The notes under the pieces: generated by a model | Told to the model about the DNA's origin: nothing | The model's database searches: none | The model's input: only the letters and a program-made list of their open reading frames with translations | Program-made: the position numbers and the translations under genes | NCBI RefSeq assembly: GCF_020400725.1 | Contig: NZ_JAINVG010000035.1 | Location: 1-64,000, forward strand | Length of the DNA stretch: 64,000 nt | DNA from: Streptomyces sp. NK15101 | GTDB lineage: Bacteria > Actinomycetota > Actinomycetes > Streptomycetales > Streptomycetaceae | Reading direction: 5' to 3' | In this document: positions 24,447-33,151 of the stretch, one piece after another | How positions within the stretch are numbered: the stretch's first letter is position 1 | Layout: every line of letters begins with the position of its first letter

Positions 24447-25844
24447 GTGACGTCTCGAAAGCCCGATGAACCATTGGCGCGCAACTCCAGACTCCGACTC
24501 GTCCGCCCGCGGGCGCTGGCCACCGCCCGACGGGCCGTGACGACCCGGCGCACCCGGCCGGCGCCGCGGCCGCCCGAGGGCACTCCGCCCCGCGCGGAGC
24601 TCGCCCGCCAGGCCCGGCACGTCCTCGCCGACGCCGTACGGATCGCCCGCTGGGCCGCCGTCGAGCACGGGGCCGACACGGCACCCCGCACCGGCCCCGT
24701 CCAGGAACGGGCCGCGGCCGCACTGGACCTGACGCCCGGCCAGATCCGGGCCGGCTGGGACCGCGCCCGGCTCGCCGGACTCGTCGAGCTGCACGGCGAC
24801 ACCGCCCGCCCCGGCTGGCGGCTGCACGCCTGGGACCGCGACGACTCCGCCGTCCTGCGCGGCTGGGTCGCCCTCTTCGACGCCTGGTCGCTCGTGCACC
24901 CCGCCCCCGAGGGGGTCGCCACGAGCGCCGTCGCCGAGGTCGTCGAGGCCGTCCCGCAGGTGCTGTCGCTGCTCCAGCTCTCCCAGGGCCCGGTCCTCGT
25001 CCCCGCCCTCCTCGACCTCCTCGGCCAGCGCGTCGAGGAGCTCCGCGAGGAGCGCTGCGAGGTCCCCGCGGCCGAGCAGGCGCCCGGGACGGCGGACGTT
25101 CCCTCCCCCGATGGTCTGCCCGCCCTCCTCGACTGGGCCCTGGACGGCCTGGCCGCCGTCGGCGCGCTCACCCTGGACCCCGGCCCCGACGGGCGCCACG
25201 CCACCCTGACCCCGCTCGGCAACTGGGCGGTCTGGGTCAAACTGGAGCAGATCTGCGTCGCCGCGCAGAGCCCCGCGGGCAACATCGAGCAGTCCGCCGA
25301 GGACATGCTCCGCGGCTGCGCCCGGCTCACCCCGGGCCCGGCCCGCGACGAGTACCGCGCCTGGCTCGCGGCCCGCACCCTGTCCAGCGCCGTGAGCGAA
25401 CTCCTCGCCGTCGCCCGCGGCGAGGACGCCCTCCTGCGCGGGCTCGCCTTCGAGGCGCTCCGCGTCGTCGGGGCGCCCGCCGAAGCCGAGGTGCGGGCCG
25501 CCGTCGCCGAGCCGTCGCTCCGCCCGTACGCGCTGCTCTGGCTGGCCGAGTACGAGGGGGCCGACCCCGACGAGGCCCAGGAGGTGCTGACCCGCGAGGA
25601 GTCCACCTGGCTCTGGGTCGACACCGCGGCGGCCGTCGCCGACCACGGCGAGAGCGAACTGCTCGTCCGCCACCTCGACTCCGCCGTGCAGGGCACCGTC
25701 CCGGCGCTGCTCGACGAGGTCCGCGCCGTCGGACACCCCCGCACGGTCCAGGTCCTGGTCGCCCTGGCGGCCGCCCACCCGGACCCGGCCCTGGCCAAGG
25801 CGGTCCGCCGGGCCGCCTTCCAGGTCCACACCGGGGGAGCCTGA
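24447..25844 (+). CDS. Conserved hypothetical protein, helical, unknown function
   Basis: 465 residues, mostly alpha-helical and Ala/Leu-rich, with no signal peptide or transmembrane segment. A basic N-terminal 45 residues is followed by helices with short repeats (LVEL, LLDLL, VVEAVP). A region around LTPGQIRAGWDRARLAGLVEL could be a winged-helix-like segment. I do not recognise the family. The GTG start is inferred from codon use and GGGAAG upstream. An inverted repeat with arms GGGCTTTCG (24413-24421) and CGAAAGCCC (24456-24464) spans the start codon and may affect initiation. Confidence 0.7.
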   Translation: MTSRKPDEPLARNSRLRLVRPRALATARRAVTTRRTRPAPRPPEGTPPRAELARQARHVLADAVRIARWAAVEHGADTAPRTGPVQERAAAALDLTPGQIRAGWDRARLAGLVELHGDTARPGWRLHAWDRDDSAVLRGWVALFDAWSLVHPAPEGVATSAVAEVVEAVPQVLSLLQLSQGPVLVPALLDLLGQRVEELREERCEVPAAEQAPGTADVPSPDGLPALLDWALDGLAAVGALTLDPGPDGRHATLTPLGNWAVWVKLEQICVAAQSPAGNIEQSAEDMLRGCARLTPGPARDEYRAWLAARTLSSAVSELLAVARGEDALLRGLAFEALRVVGAPAEAEVRAAVAEPSLRPYALLWLAEYEGADPDEAQEVLTREESTWLWVDTAAAVADHGESELLVRHLDSAVQGTVPALLDEVRAVGHPRTVQVLVALAAAHPDPALAKAVRRAAFQVHTGGA

Positions 25845-25859
25845 CCTGGGGGGAGACGC

Positions 25860-26261
25860 TCACCCCGCCGCGCCGGGGGCGTACGTGCCGAAGCTCCATA
25901 CGTTGCCCTCGGCGTCCCGGGCCGTGTAGTCCCGCGAGCCGTACTCCTGGTCCGTCGGCGGCAGCACGATCTCGATGCCCTGCGCCACCGCCCGGGCGTG
26001 GTGCTCGTCGACGTCGTCCACGCGCACGTACACCGCGGTGGGCCCGCCGTCGCCCATCAGCTTGTCGAACCCGGTGCCGCTGCCCTTGCTGCCCAGCATC
26101 ACCATGCCGTTCCCGCACACGAGTTCGGCGTGCAGCACCCGGCCGTCCTCGCCCTCGTACACGGCGTGCTCGGTGAAGCCGAAGCCCTCGGTGAGCTGTT
26201 TGATCGCGGCCTTCGCGTCCTCGTACCGCAGTGCCGGACAGATGTCGGGGGTCCCAGCCAT
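25860..26261 (-). CDS. VOC-family (glyoxalase/bleomycin-resistance fold) protein
   Basis: 133 residues with a paired beta-alpha-beta-beta-beta layout. It opens with CPALRYEDAKAAIKQLTEGF, followed by HAELVCGNGMVMLGS and then the second module YVRVDDVDEHHARAVAQG, ending in RDAEGNVWSFGTY. This is the PhnB-like subclass of VOC proteins. The metal ligands are not all evident, so the activity is unknown. The ATG at 26261 follows GAGGGAGTG. It converges on the upstream helical protein and lies downstream of the zinc peptidase on the same strand. Confidence 0.85.
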   Translation of the reverse strand: MAGTPDICPALRYEDAKAAIKQLTEGFGFTEHAVYEGEDGRVLHAELVCGNGMVMLGSKGSGTGFDKLMGDGGPTAVYVRVDDVDEHHARAVAQGIEIVLPPTDQEYGSRDYTARDAEGNVWSFGTYAPGAAG

Positions 26262-26319
26262 CCCGATCACTCCCTCTCGATGTGACCTGGATCTCAGTCT
26301 GGCAGCCGCCGCCGACAAC

Positions 26320-27210
26320 TCAGCGGAAGGTGTCGCACCGGGCCATGTCGCCGGTCCGGTAGCCCTCGTGGAACCACCGCTGCCGCTGCGCTGCCGAACC
26401 GTGCGTCCAGCTCTCCGGCGTCACCCGCCCCTGGAACCTCTCCTGGATCCGGTCGTCGCCCACGGCCGCCGCCGCGTCCAGGCCGTCCCGGACGTCCTCG
26501 TCGGTGAGCCGGGTGAGCAGCGGCCGGCCCGTCTTCTCGTCGGGGGCGGTCGTCGCGTGCCGCGCCCAGACCCCGGCGTAGCAGTCGGCCTGGAGCTCGA
26601 CCCGCACGGCGTTGGAGTCCGCGCCGGTCCGTCCGTCCTGGGCGCGGCCGAGGGTCCCCATCAGGTTCTGGACGTGGTGGCCGTACTCGTGCGCCACCAC
26701 GTACGCCTGGGCGAAGGGCCCGCCGGTCGATCCGAACGTGGTCCGCAGCTCGTCGAAGAAGCCCAGGTCCAGATAGACCCGCCGGTCGCCGGGGCAGTAG
26801 AAGGGCCCCACCGCCGAGGTCGCCGAGCCGCACGCGGTGCCGACCCGCTCGGTGAACATCACGGTGGTGGCGTTCCCGTAGGCGCCGCCCCGGCGCGGGT
26901 ACTCGCTGCGCCAGTAGTCCTGGACGCTGTTGACGACGGCGACGATCCGGCAGTCCTGGCGCGTGTTGGCGTCCGAGCCCTTCTTGCAGCTCTGGTTCAC
27001 CTGGGCCGCGGACGAAGAGCTCGCCACCGGCTCTTCACCGCCGGAGGAGAGCCCGAGCTGGTCCGGGCCCACCCCGAAGAGCACGCCCAGGACCAGGGCG
27101 ATGAGACCGATGACGCCGCCGCCGACGGTCGCCCTGCCGCCCGGGACGCGGCTGCCGCGGACGTCCCGTACCTCCGAGGTGTCCAGGTCGGCGTCGTCGT
27201 CGAACTGCAC
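26320..27210 (-). CDS. YpfJ-type neutral zinc metallopeptidase (membrane-anchored)
   Basis: 296 residues. An acidic cytoplasmic N-terminus is followed by one transmembrane helix (VIGLIALVLGVLFGV, about 34-48) and an extracellular domain. The zinc-binding motif HEYGHHVQN is at about residue 165, with the downstream ELQADCYAGVWA glutamate. CPGDRRVYLDLGFFDEL is also characteristic of the KPN_02809/YpfJ family. The biological substrate is unknown. GTG start with GGAGGG upstream. Confidence 0.9.
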   Translation of the reverse strand: MQFDDDADLDTSEVRDVRGSRVPGGRATVGGGVIGLIALVLGVLFGVGPDQLGLSSGGEEPVASSSSAAQVNQSCKKGSDANTRQDCRIVAVVNSVQDYWRSEYPRRGGAYGNATTVMFTERVGTACGSATSAVGPFYCPGDRRVYLDLGFFDELRTTFGSTGGPFAQAYVVAHEYGHHVQNLMGTLGRAQDGRTGADSNAVRVELQADCYAGVWARHATTAPDEKTGRPLLTRLTDEDVRDGLDAAAAVGDDRIQERFQGRVTPESWTHGSAAQRQRWFHEGYRTGDMARCDTFR

Positions 27211-27478
27211 GGTCCACCACCCTCCGCGTCGCTGTCACGGCGGTGGCCGCCGCCCTGTGCCGAGTATCGGATGATCTCGCCTCGATCGCCCCTTTTCCGA
27301 TGTGCAGGCGGGAATGTGACAGACATCCGAGTCTGCCTGCCGCACCCGTATGGCCGAAAACCAGTTGCAGGCGCCCGTTAGACTGGCCGCATGGCCGTTC
27401 TCCTCTGGGTGCATTAGCGGCGTCGAAGCCCGCCACCAGCCGTCCTTCCGCCCTTTCCCACCGCCCTGGAGTCTGTCC

Positions 27479-29077
27479 GTGATCACCGCTTCCGGCATCG
27501 AGCTGCGCGCCGGCGCCCGAGTCCTCATCGAGTCCGCTTCCTTCCGCGTCGCCAAGGGCGACCGCATCGGCCTCGTCGGCCGCAACGGAGCGGGCAAGAC
27601 CACCCTCACCAAGTGCCTCGCCGGCGAGGGACAGCCGGCCGGCGGCAGCATCACCCGCTCCGGCGAGGTCGGCTACCTCCCGCAGGACCCGCGCACCGGC
27701 GACCTCGACGTCCTGGCCCGCGACCGCATCCTCTCCGCCCGCGGCCTCGACGTCCTCCTCAAGAAGATGCGGATGAACGAGGAGCGCATCGCCACCGGCT
27801 CCGGCGCCACCCGCGACAAGGCGCTGCGGCAGTACGAGCGCCAGGAGACCGAGTTCCTGACCAAGGGCGGGTACGCGGCCGAGGCCGAGGCCTCCACCAT
27901 CGCCGCCGCCCTCGGCCTGCCCGACCGGGTCATGGGGCAGCCGCTGCACACCCTCTCCGGTGGTCAGCGCCGCCGCGTCGAGCTCGCCCGGATCCTCTTC
28001 TCCGACGCCGACACCCTGCTCCTCGACGAGCCCACGAACCACCTCGACGCCGACTCCATCGTCTGGCTGCGCGACTACCTGAAGACCTACCGCGGCGGCT
28101 TCATCGTCATCTCCCACGACGTCGACCTGGTCGAGACCGTGGTGAACAAGGTCTTCTACCTGGACGCCAACCGCTCCACGATCGACGTCTACAACATGGG
28201 CTGGAAGCTCTACCAGCAGCAGCGCGAGGCCGACGAGAAGCGCCGCAAGCGCGAGCGCCAGAACGCCGAGAAGAAGGCCGCCGCGCTCAACTCGCAGGCC
28301 GACAAGATGCGCGCCAAGGCCACCAAGACCGTCGCCGCGCAGAACATGGCCAAGCGCGCCGAGCGGCTGCTCTCCGGCCTGGAGGCGGTGCGGGCCTCCG
28401 ACAAGGTCGCCAAGCTCCGCTTCCCCGAGCCCGCCCCCTGCGGCAAGACCCCGCTGACGGCCGAGGGGCTCTCCAAGTCCTACGGCTCGCTGGAGATCTT
28501 CACCGATGTGAGCCTCGCGATCGACAAGGGCTCGCGCGTCGTCATCCTCGGCCTCAACGGCGCGGGCAAGACGACCCTGCTGCGCCTCCTCGGCGGCGTC
28601 GAGAAGCCCGACACCGGCGAGGTCACCCCGGGCCACGGCCTGAAGCTCGGCTACTACGCCCAGGAGCACGAGACGCTCGACCCCGAGCGGACCGTCCTGG
28701 AGAACATGCGCTCGGCCGCGCCCGACCTCGACCTCGTCGACGTGCGCAAGACGCTCGGCTCCTTCCTCTTCTCCGGCGACGACGTCGACAAGCCGGCCGG
28801 CGTCCTCTCCGGCGGCGAGAAGACCCGGCTCGCGCTCGCGACCCTCGTCGTCTCCTCGGCGAACGTGCTGCTGCTCGACGAGCCCACCAACAACCTGGAC
28901 CCGGCCAGCCGCGAGGAGATCCTCGGCGCGCTGCGCACGTACAAGGGCGCCGTCGTCCTCGTCACCCACGACGAGGGCGCCGTGGAGGCGCTCGACCCGG
29001 AGCGGATCATCCTGCTTCCGGACGGCGTCGAGGATCTGTGGGGCGCGGACTACGCGGACCTGGTGGCCCTCGCCTGA
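27479..29077 (+). CDS. ABC-F family ATP-binding protein
   Basis: 532 residues with two ABC domains and no membrane domain. Domain 1 has Walker A GRNGAGKTT, signature LSGGQRRR and LLDEPTNHLD; domain 2 has LNGAGKTT, LSGGEKTR and LLDEPTNNLD. The interdomain linker (about residues 225-300) is Lys/Arg-rich and helical (QREADEKRRKRERQNAEKK), as in ribosome-associated ABC-F proteins. Such proteins act on the ribosomal E site in translation control or antibiotic protection; which role applies here is not clear. GTG start with GGAG eight bases upstream. Confidence 0.93.
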   Translation: MITASGIELRAGARVLIESASFRVAKGDRIGLVGRNGAGKTTLTKCLAGEGQPAGGSITRSGEVGYLPQDPRTGDLDVLARDRILSARGLDVLLKKMRMNEERIATGSGATRDKALRQYERQETEFLTKGGYAAEAEASTIAAALGLPDRVMGQPLHTLSGGQRRRVELARILFSDADTLLLDEPTNHLDADSIVWLRDYLKTYRGGFIVISHDVDLVETVVNKVFYLDANRSTIDVYNMGWKLYQQQREADEKRRKRERQNAEKKAAALNSQADKMRAKATKTVAAQNMAKRAERLLSGLEAVRASDKVAKLRFPEPAPCGKTPLTAEGLSKSYGSLEIFTDVSLAIDKGSRVVILGLNGAGKTTLLRLLGGVEKPDTGEVTPGHGLKLGYYAQEHETLDPERTVLENMRSAAPDLDLVDVRKTLGSFLFSGDDVDKPAGVLSGGEKTRLALATLVVSSANVLLLDEPTNNLDPASREEILGALRTYKGAVVLVTHDEGAVEALDPERIILLPDGVEDLWGADYADLVALA

Positions 29078-29441
29078 CCCCCGAGGGGCGTTCCGGGGCC
29101 CCGTCCGGCCCCGGATGATCATTCTGGACTGGATCATTCGGCTCATGGGCGATCCGTCATCTGAGTGAGGATGTCTCGTACTTCCCGGCGCGGTGCTCTG
29201 CCGAATCCTTCCGGCAGGCCCGCGCCGTACGCGTGTTCCCCTTGCCCCGCTGACCTGGCACTTCCCGTACCGACCGGTTCGGAGGCGGGTTTCCGGCCTG
29301 GCGGAATCCAGGCCTCCGTTCGTGATGACGGCGTACTCGTCCGCAAACCCGGCGGCACGGACCTTGTCGAATGGGTGGCCAGGACGGACGGGAGGGGTGA
29401 TCATGAGAAGTCCAGAGCGCACTTCCCATGAGGAGGCACGG
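29078..29441. promoter_or_regulatory. gbn upstream region with clustered GATC sites
   Basis: No gene is evident in these 364 bases. GATC occurs at 29117, 29132, 29151 and 29399. The first two lie in near-identical contexts, GATCATTCTG and GATCATTCGG, 15 bases apart. Because the downstream product is a GATC-binding nucleoid protein, these are candidate self-binding sites. Confidence 0.6.
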
Positions 29442-29663
29442 GTGGCCGAGACTCTGAAGAAGGGCAGCCGGGTGACCGGCGCCGCGCGCGACAAGCTCGC
29501 GGCAGACCTGAAGAAGAAGTACGACTCCGGTGCGAGCATCCGGGCGCTGGCCGAGGAAACCGGCCGCTCCTACGGATTCGTCCACCGGATGCTGAGCGAG
29601 TCCGGAGTCACGCTGCGTGGACGCGGCGGAGCGACCCGGGGCAAGAAGGCGGCCTCGGCCTGA
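29442..29663 (+). CDS. gbn: Gbn, GATC-binding nucleoid-associated protein
   Basis: 73 residues, basic. A coiled N-terminal stretch (RVTGAARDKLAADLKKKYDS) is followed by a helix-turn-helix (SIRALAEETGRSYGFVHRML) and a basic tail ending RGKKAASA. It matches my memory of the actinobacterial small nucleoid protein SCO1839/Gbn, which binds GATC-containing DNA and influences sporulation and antibiotic output. The GTG at 29442 with AGGAGG five bases away is preferred over an ATG at 29403. The neighbouring enoyl-CoA hydratase fits the same synteny. Confidence 0.85.
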   Translation: MAETLKKGSRVTGAARDKLAADLKKKYDSGASIRALAEETGRSYGFVHRMLSESGVTLRGRGGATRGKKAASA

Positions 29664-29795
29664 CATCGGGGCGGCTCGACCGGTCCACCGGGACCTCCCG
29701 GTGGGCACCCGGTCGGCCCTGCGGTCGGCCGGGTGGTTACTGTGCAGTCACTTAGCATGTCGCATGCAGTGCTGCACCGGAACCGGAGGCGCCCC

Positions 29796-30596
29796 ATGAC
29801 TACGCTCGACGACTCTGAGCTCGTGTTCGACAAGGACGGTGTACGGCTCACCGTCGAGGACGCCGTTGCCACGGTGACCCTGACCAATCCGGCGAAGCGC
29901 AACGCCCAGTCTCCCGCTCTGTGGCGGGCGTTGACGGAAGCCGGCCGGTCGTTGCCCGGCAGCGTGCGGGTCGTCGTCCTGCGCGGCGAGGGCAAGTCCT
30001 TCTCCGCCGGACTCGACCGGCAGGCGTTCACGCCCGAGGGCTTCGACGGCGAGCCGTCCTTCCTCGACCTCGCGCGCGGTTCCGACGAGGACCTCGACGC
30101 GGTCATCGCCGAGTACCAGGAGGCGTTCACCTGGTGGCGCCGCAGCGACCTCGTGTCGATCGCGGCCGTCCAGGGCCACGCCATCGGTGCGGGCTTCCAG
30201 CTCGCCCTCGCCTGCGACCTGCGGGTCGTCGCCGAGGACGTGCAGTTCGCCATGCGCGAGACCAGCCTGGGTCTCGTCCCGGACCTGACCGGGACGCACC
30301 CGCTCGTCTCGCTCGTCGGCTACGCCCGCGCGCTGGAGATCTGCGCCACCGGCCGCTTCGTGCACGCGGAGGAGGCCGAGCGCATCGGTCTCGCCAACCT
30401 GTCCGTGCCCGCCGACGAGCTCGACGCGGCGGTACGGGACCTCGGCGCCGCCCTGCTCGCCGCGCCCCGCGACGCGGTCACCGAGACCAAGGCGCTGCTC
30501 CAGGGCGTCTCCGGCCGCTCCTACGAGGAGCAGCGCACGGCCGAACGCGCCGCCCAGGCCCGCCGCCTGCGCGACCTGGCGGGCCTCGGCGACTGA
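29796..30596 (+). CDS. Enoyl-CoA hydratase/isomerase (crotonase) family protein
   Basis: 266 residues with the crotonase fold. The first oxyanion-hole segment is SFSAGLDRQAF (about residue 70). The signature VQGHAIGAGFQLALACDLRV (about 125-144) supplies the second oxyanion glycine, followed by ETSLGLVPDLTGTHPL. Catalytic glutamates are not both obvious, so hydratase versus isomerase activity is unresolved. ATG start with GGAGG upstream. Confidence 0.9.
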   Translation: MTTLDDSELVFDKDGVRLTVEDAVATVTLTNPAKRNAQSPALWRALTEAGRSLPGSVRVVVLRGEGKSFSAGLDRQAFTPEGFDGEPSFLDLARGSDEDLDAVIAEYQEAFTWWRRSDLVSIAAVQGHAIGAGFQLALACDLRVVAEDVQFAMRETSLGLVPDLTGTHPLVSLVGYARALEICATGRFVHAEEAERIGLANLSVPADELDAAVRDLGAALLAAPRDAVTETKALLQGVSGRSYEEQRTAERAAQARRLRDLAGLGD

Positions 30597-30647
30597 CGCC
30601 CGCGCGGGCGGCCGAAGCGGGCGCCCGCTCCTCGCGCACGCGCCCGT

Positions 30648-31328
30648 TCAGCGCAGTTCCGAGACCAGCACCGTGACCGCGGTCGCCCCGTCGGCGGCCG
30701 AGGTCGCGGCGTCCCGGGCGGCGCGGGCCACGTCCAGCGGGCGGTGACCGGCCGTCACGGCCAGCTCCACCCGCACCCCGTCCGGGCCCCGGTGCACCGG
30801 CGGCCCCCAGAGGTCCGTCACGCCCGCCACGCCCTCGACCCGCAGGACCGCCAGGGCCACCGGGTCGTCCGTCGCCGGGGCCGGCCGCCCCGGCGGGGGA
30901 GCGGCCGGAGCCGCCGCCGGCTCCGCGTCGAGCAGCTCCGTCACCCGCAGGTCCACGGCCGTCACGCGCAGCCCGAGTCCGTCCCGCGCCGCCCCGAGCA
31001 GGGCCGCCCGCAGCTCCTCGGCCAGCTCCGGCAGCGGACGGCCCGCGACCGCCCCGAAGTCCGCGGTGATCCGCAGCGCCCGCGCCTCCAGCCCGCCCGG
31101 CGGCACCGGGAGCGGCCCTGCCTTCGTCGTTCCGTCGTCCTCCGGGTCGGGCCCGACCCGGAGCTTGCCCGGCACCGCGCCCCGTACCGCCGCTGCGGCG
31201 GGGCCGAGGACACCCCGTGCCGCCCGCTCGGTGATCCACGCGCCGTCCCCGGCCGCGCCGAGCGGCAGGAGCCTGCCCGGCGCGAGGCGCTCCCGTACCG
31301 CCGCCGTCCATCCTTCAGCCGTCGTCAT
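30648..31328 (-). CDS. Hypothetical protein next to the Asp23 operon
   Basis: 226 residues, Ala/Arg/Pro-rich, with two similar halves. Each contains a strand-rich segment (ARALRITADFGAVAGRPL; VRVELAVTAGHRPL) followed by a helix of Ala-rich character, reminiscent of the Asp23 fold. A proline-rich linker (APAAPPPGRPAPATDD) separates them. No signal peptide is seen. It is divergent from the first Asp23 gene. In public annotations such proteins carry uninformative names; its role is unknown. ATG at 31328 with GGGGGA upstream. Confidence 0.7.
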   Translation of the reverse strand: MTTAEGWTAAVRERLAPGRLLPLGAAGDGAWITERAARGVLGPAAAAVRGAVPGKLRVGPDPEDDGTTKAGPLPVPPGGLEARALRITADFGAVAGRPLPELAEELRAALLGAARDGLGLRVTAVDLRVTELLDAEPAAAPAAPPPGRPAPATDDPVALAVLRVEGVAGVTDLWGPPVHRGPDGVRVELAVTAGHRPLDVARAARDAATSAADGATAVTVLVSELR

Positions 31329-31421
31329 TCCCCCAGCCTGCCGCATTCCTGGCGCGAATTGGGGCAAGTCGCCTTAATGTGGGCGAGGAACCCCGAAATG
31401 TGACGGAAGGGGCTAAAACTC

Positions 31422-31898
31422 ATGACGGACACCACTTACTCAGGAGACTCCGCGGCGGACGAGCCGCGCCGTGCCTCCATGACCAAGCGGGGAAGCGGCC
31501 CGGCGGCCTCCCGGGGCCGGACGACGATCGCCGACGGAGTCGTGGAGAAGATCGCCGGGCTCGCCGCGCGTGACGTCGACGGCGTCCACGCGATGGGCAG
31601 CGGCTTCTCCCGCACCTTGGGCGCCGTCCGCGACCGGGTCCCGGGCGGGGGCGGCGGCAAGTCGGGCGTCACCCGAGGCGTCAAGGCCGAGGTCGGCGAG
31701 GTGCAGACCGCCCTCGACCTGGAGATCGTCGTCGACTACGGCGTCTCCATCTCCGACGTCGCCGGCGACGTCAGGGAGAACGTCATCGCCGCCGTGGAGC
31801 GGATGACGGGTCTCGAAGTCGTCGAGGTCAACATCGCGGTCAGCGACGTGAAGTTGCCCGAGGACGAGGAAGAGGAGCCGGAGCCCCGGCTCCAGTAG
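31422..31898 (+). CDS. Asp23/Gls24-family envelope stress protein (first copy)
   Basis: 158 residues. The Asp23 core is clear: TTIADGVVEKIAGLAARDVDGVHAMG, then LEIVVDYGVSISDVAGDVRENV and MTGLEVVEVNIAVSDVKLP. Asp23 proteins form a cytoplasmic layer at the membrane via AmaP. The first 30 residues are basic and disordered. It is the first gene of a five-gene operon. Confidence 0.93.
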   Translation: MTDTTYSGDSAADEPRRASMTKRGSGPAASRGRTTIADGVVEKIAGLAARDVDGVHAMGSGFSRTLGAVRDRVPGGGGGKSGVTRGVKAEVGEVQTALDLEIVVDYGVSISDVAGDVRENVIAAVERMTGLEVVEVNIAVSDVKLPEDEEEEPEPRLQ

Positions 31899-31940
31899 TC
31901 GTCGGACCCCCGGCGACAGGGGCCAGGAAAGGGACTCGGA

Positions 31941-32132
31941 ATGAGCATGGCGATGGTCGGCCTGCTGGCCGGCATGGCTCTCGGCTTCGCCGGATACTTC
32001 GGTGGCTTCGGAGCGTTTCTGCTGATCGCGGCCCTCGGGGCGGTCGGCTTCGTGGTGGGCAGGTTCCTCGACGGAGACCTCGAACCCGGCGATCTGTTCC
32101 GGGGCCGCGAGCGCGGCGACCGGCGGCGGTGA
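31941..32132 (+). CDS. DUF2273-like small membrane protein
   Basis: 63 residues with two hydrophobic helices (about 4-22 and 24-42) and a charged Arg-rich tail (RGRERGDRRR). Proteins of this kind accompany Asp23/AmaP in Gram-positive genomes. It probably sits in the membrane as an accessory of the Asp23 complex. Ribosome-binding site AGGAAAGGGACTCGG upstream. Confidence 0.8.
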   Translation: MSMAMVGLLAGMALGFAGYFGGFGAFLLIAALGAVGFVVGRFLDGDLEPGDLFRGRERGDRRR

Positions 32133-32138
32133 CCCGGA

Positions 32139-32507
32139 GTGGTGACGGACCTGGCAGACGACCCGGTACGGGACGGGGTGCGGGACCGGGGGGCGACCGA
32201 CATCGCCGACCGGGTCGTCGCGAAGATCGCCGCCCAGGCGGCCAGGGAGGCGCTCGACGCCGTCCCCGAAGGAGGATCGAAGCCGCACGCCTCGGTCGTC
32301 GTCCACCGGGAGTTCGCCCGCGTCTCGGTGAGTCTCGACCTCGACTACCCCTCCGACGTCGGACGCCAGTGCGCCGCCGTCCGGAGCCGGGTGCGCGCCC
32401 GCGTGGAGGAGTGCGCCGGTCTGGAGGTCCACGAGGTGGCCGTCCACGTCGAGCGCCTCCACTCCGCGCACACCCGCCACACCTCGCCGAGGGGCCGCCT
32501 CGCATGA
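32139..32507 (+). CDS. Second Asp23-like protein
   Basis: 122 residues. The Asp23 pattern is present but degenerate: DIADRVVAKIAAQAAREALDAV, SVVVHREFARVSVSLDLDYP and LEVHEVAVHVERLH. Two tandem GTG codons (32139 and 32142) are possible starts, with only a short GGAG directly before them. Translation may depend on coupling to the gene ending at 32132. Its stop overlaps the next ATG. Confidence 0.82.
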   Translation: MVTDLADDPVRDGVRDRGATDIADRVVAKIAAQAAREALDAVPEGGSKPHASVVVHREFARVSVSLDLDYPSDVGRQCAAVRSRVRARVEECAGLEVHEVAVHVERLHSAHTRHTSPRGRLA

Positions 32508-33151
32508 CCACCACACCGGAACCGGACCGGGCCCCCGCGGGGGGCGCCACCCAGGCGACAGGACCCGGCGACGAGGGCCGTGGCGCGCCCACGCCACCCG
32601 TCCGCCGCTTCTGGTCCGTCCGCCGCATCCCCGCCGCCCTCCTCGCTGCCGTCGTCCTCGGCGCCGCCGGGCTGCTCCTCTACGACGTCGCGGCCGTACG
32701 CGCCGACCGCTCCGCGATGGCCTGGCGGCGCGAACTGGCCCACGCCCTCGCGACCCGCCCGCTCGACGACGTGGTGATCGTCGCCGGCGCGGCCGTCGCC
32801 GTCCTGCTCGGCCTCTGGCTCCTCGTCCTGGCCGCCACCCCGGGGCTGCGCGACGTCCTCCCGATGCGCCGCGAGCACACCGACGTGCGGGCGGGCCTCG
32901 ACCGCGAGGCCGCCGCCCTCACCCTGCGGGACCGCGTCATGGAGGTCTCCGGGGTCCAGTCCGTCAAGGTGAACGTCGGCCGCGCCAAGGTGGGCGTCCG
33001 GGCGGTGTCCCACTTCCGCGCCCTCGACGAGGTCCGCGCCGACGTGGAGACGGTGCTCGCCACCGGCGTCGACGAGCTCGGCCTCGCCCGCCCGCTCGCC
33101 CCGACGGTACGGGTGGCCCGGCCGTCCCGGAAGGAAGGGAAGGCCAAGTGA
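32504..33151 (+). CDS. Asp23-operon membrane protein (DUF6286-like)
   Basis: 215 residues. A Pro-rich cytoplasmic start is followed by two transmembrane helices (about 46-66 and 91-113), then a cytoplasmic domain with ALTLRDRVMEVSGVQSVKVNVG, which looks like an Asp23-type strand-helix unit. It overlaps both neighbours by four bases, confirming tight coupling in the operon. The family assignment is by context. Confidence 0.8.
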   Translation: MTTTPEPDRAPAGGATQATGPGDEGRGAPTPPVRRFWSVRRIPAALLAAVVLGAAGLLLYDVAAVRADRSAMAWRRELAHALATRPLDDVVIVAGAAVAVLLGLWLLVLAATPGLRDVLPMRREHTDVRAGLDREAAALTLRDRVMEVSGVQSVKVNVGRAKVGVRAVSHFRALDEVRADVETVLATGVDELGLARPLAPTVRVARPSRKEGKAK

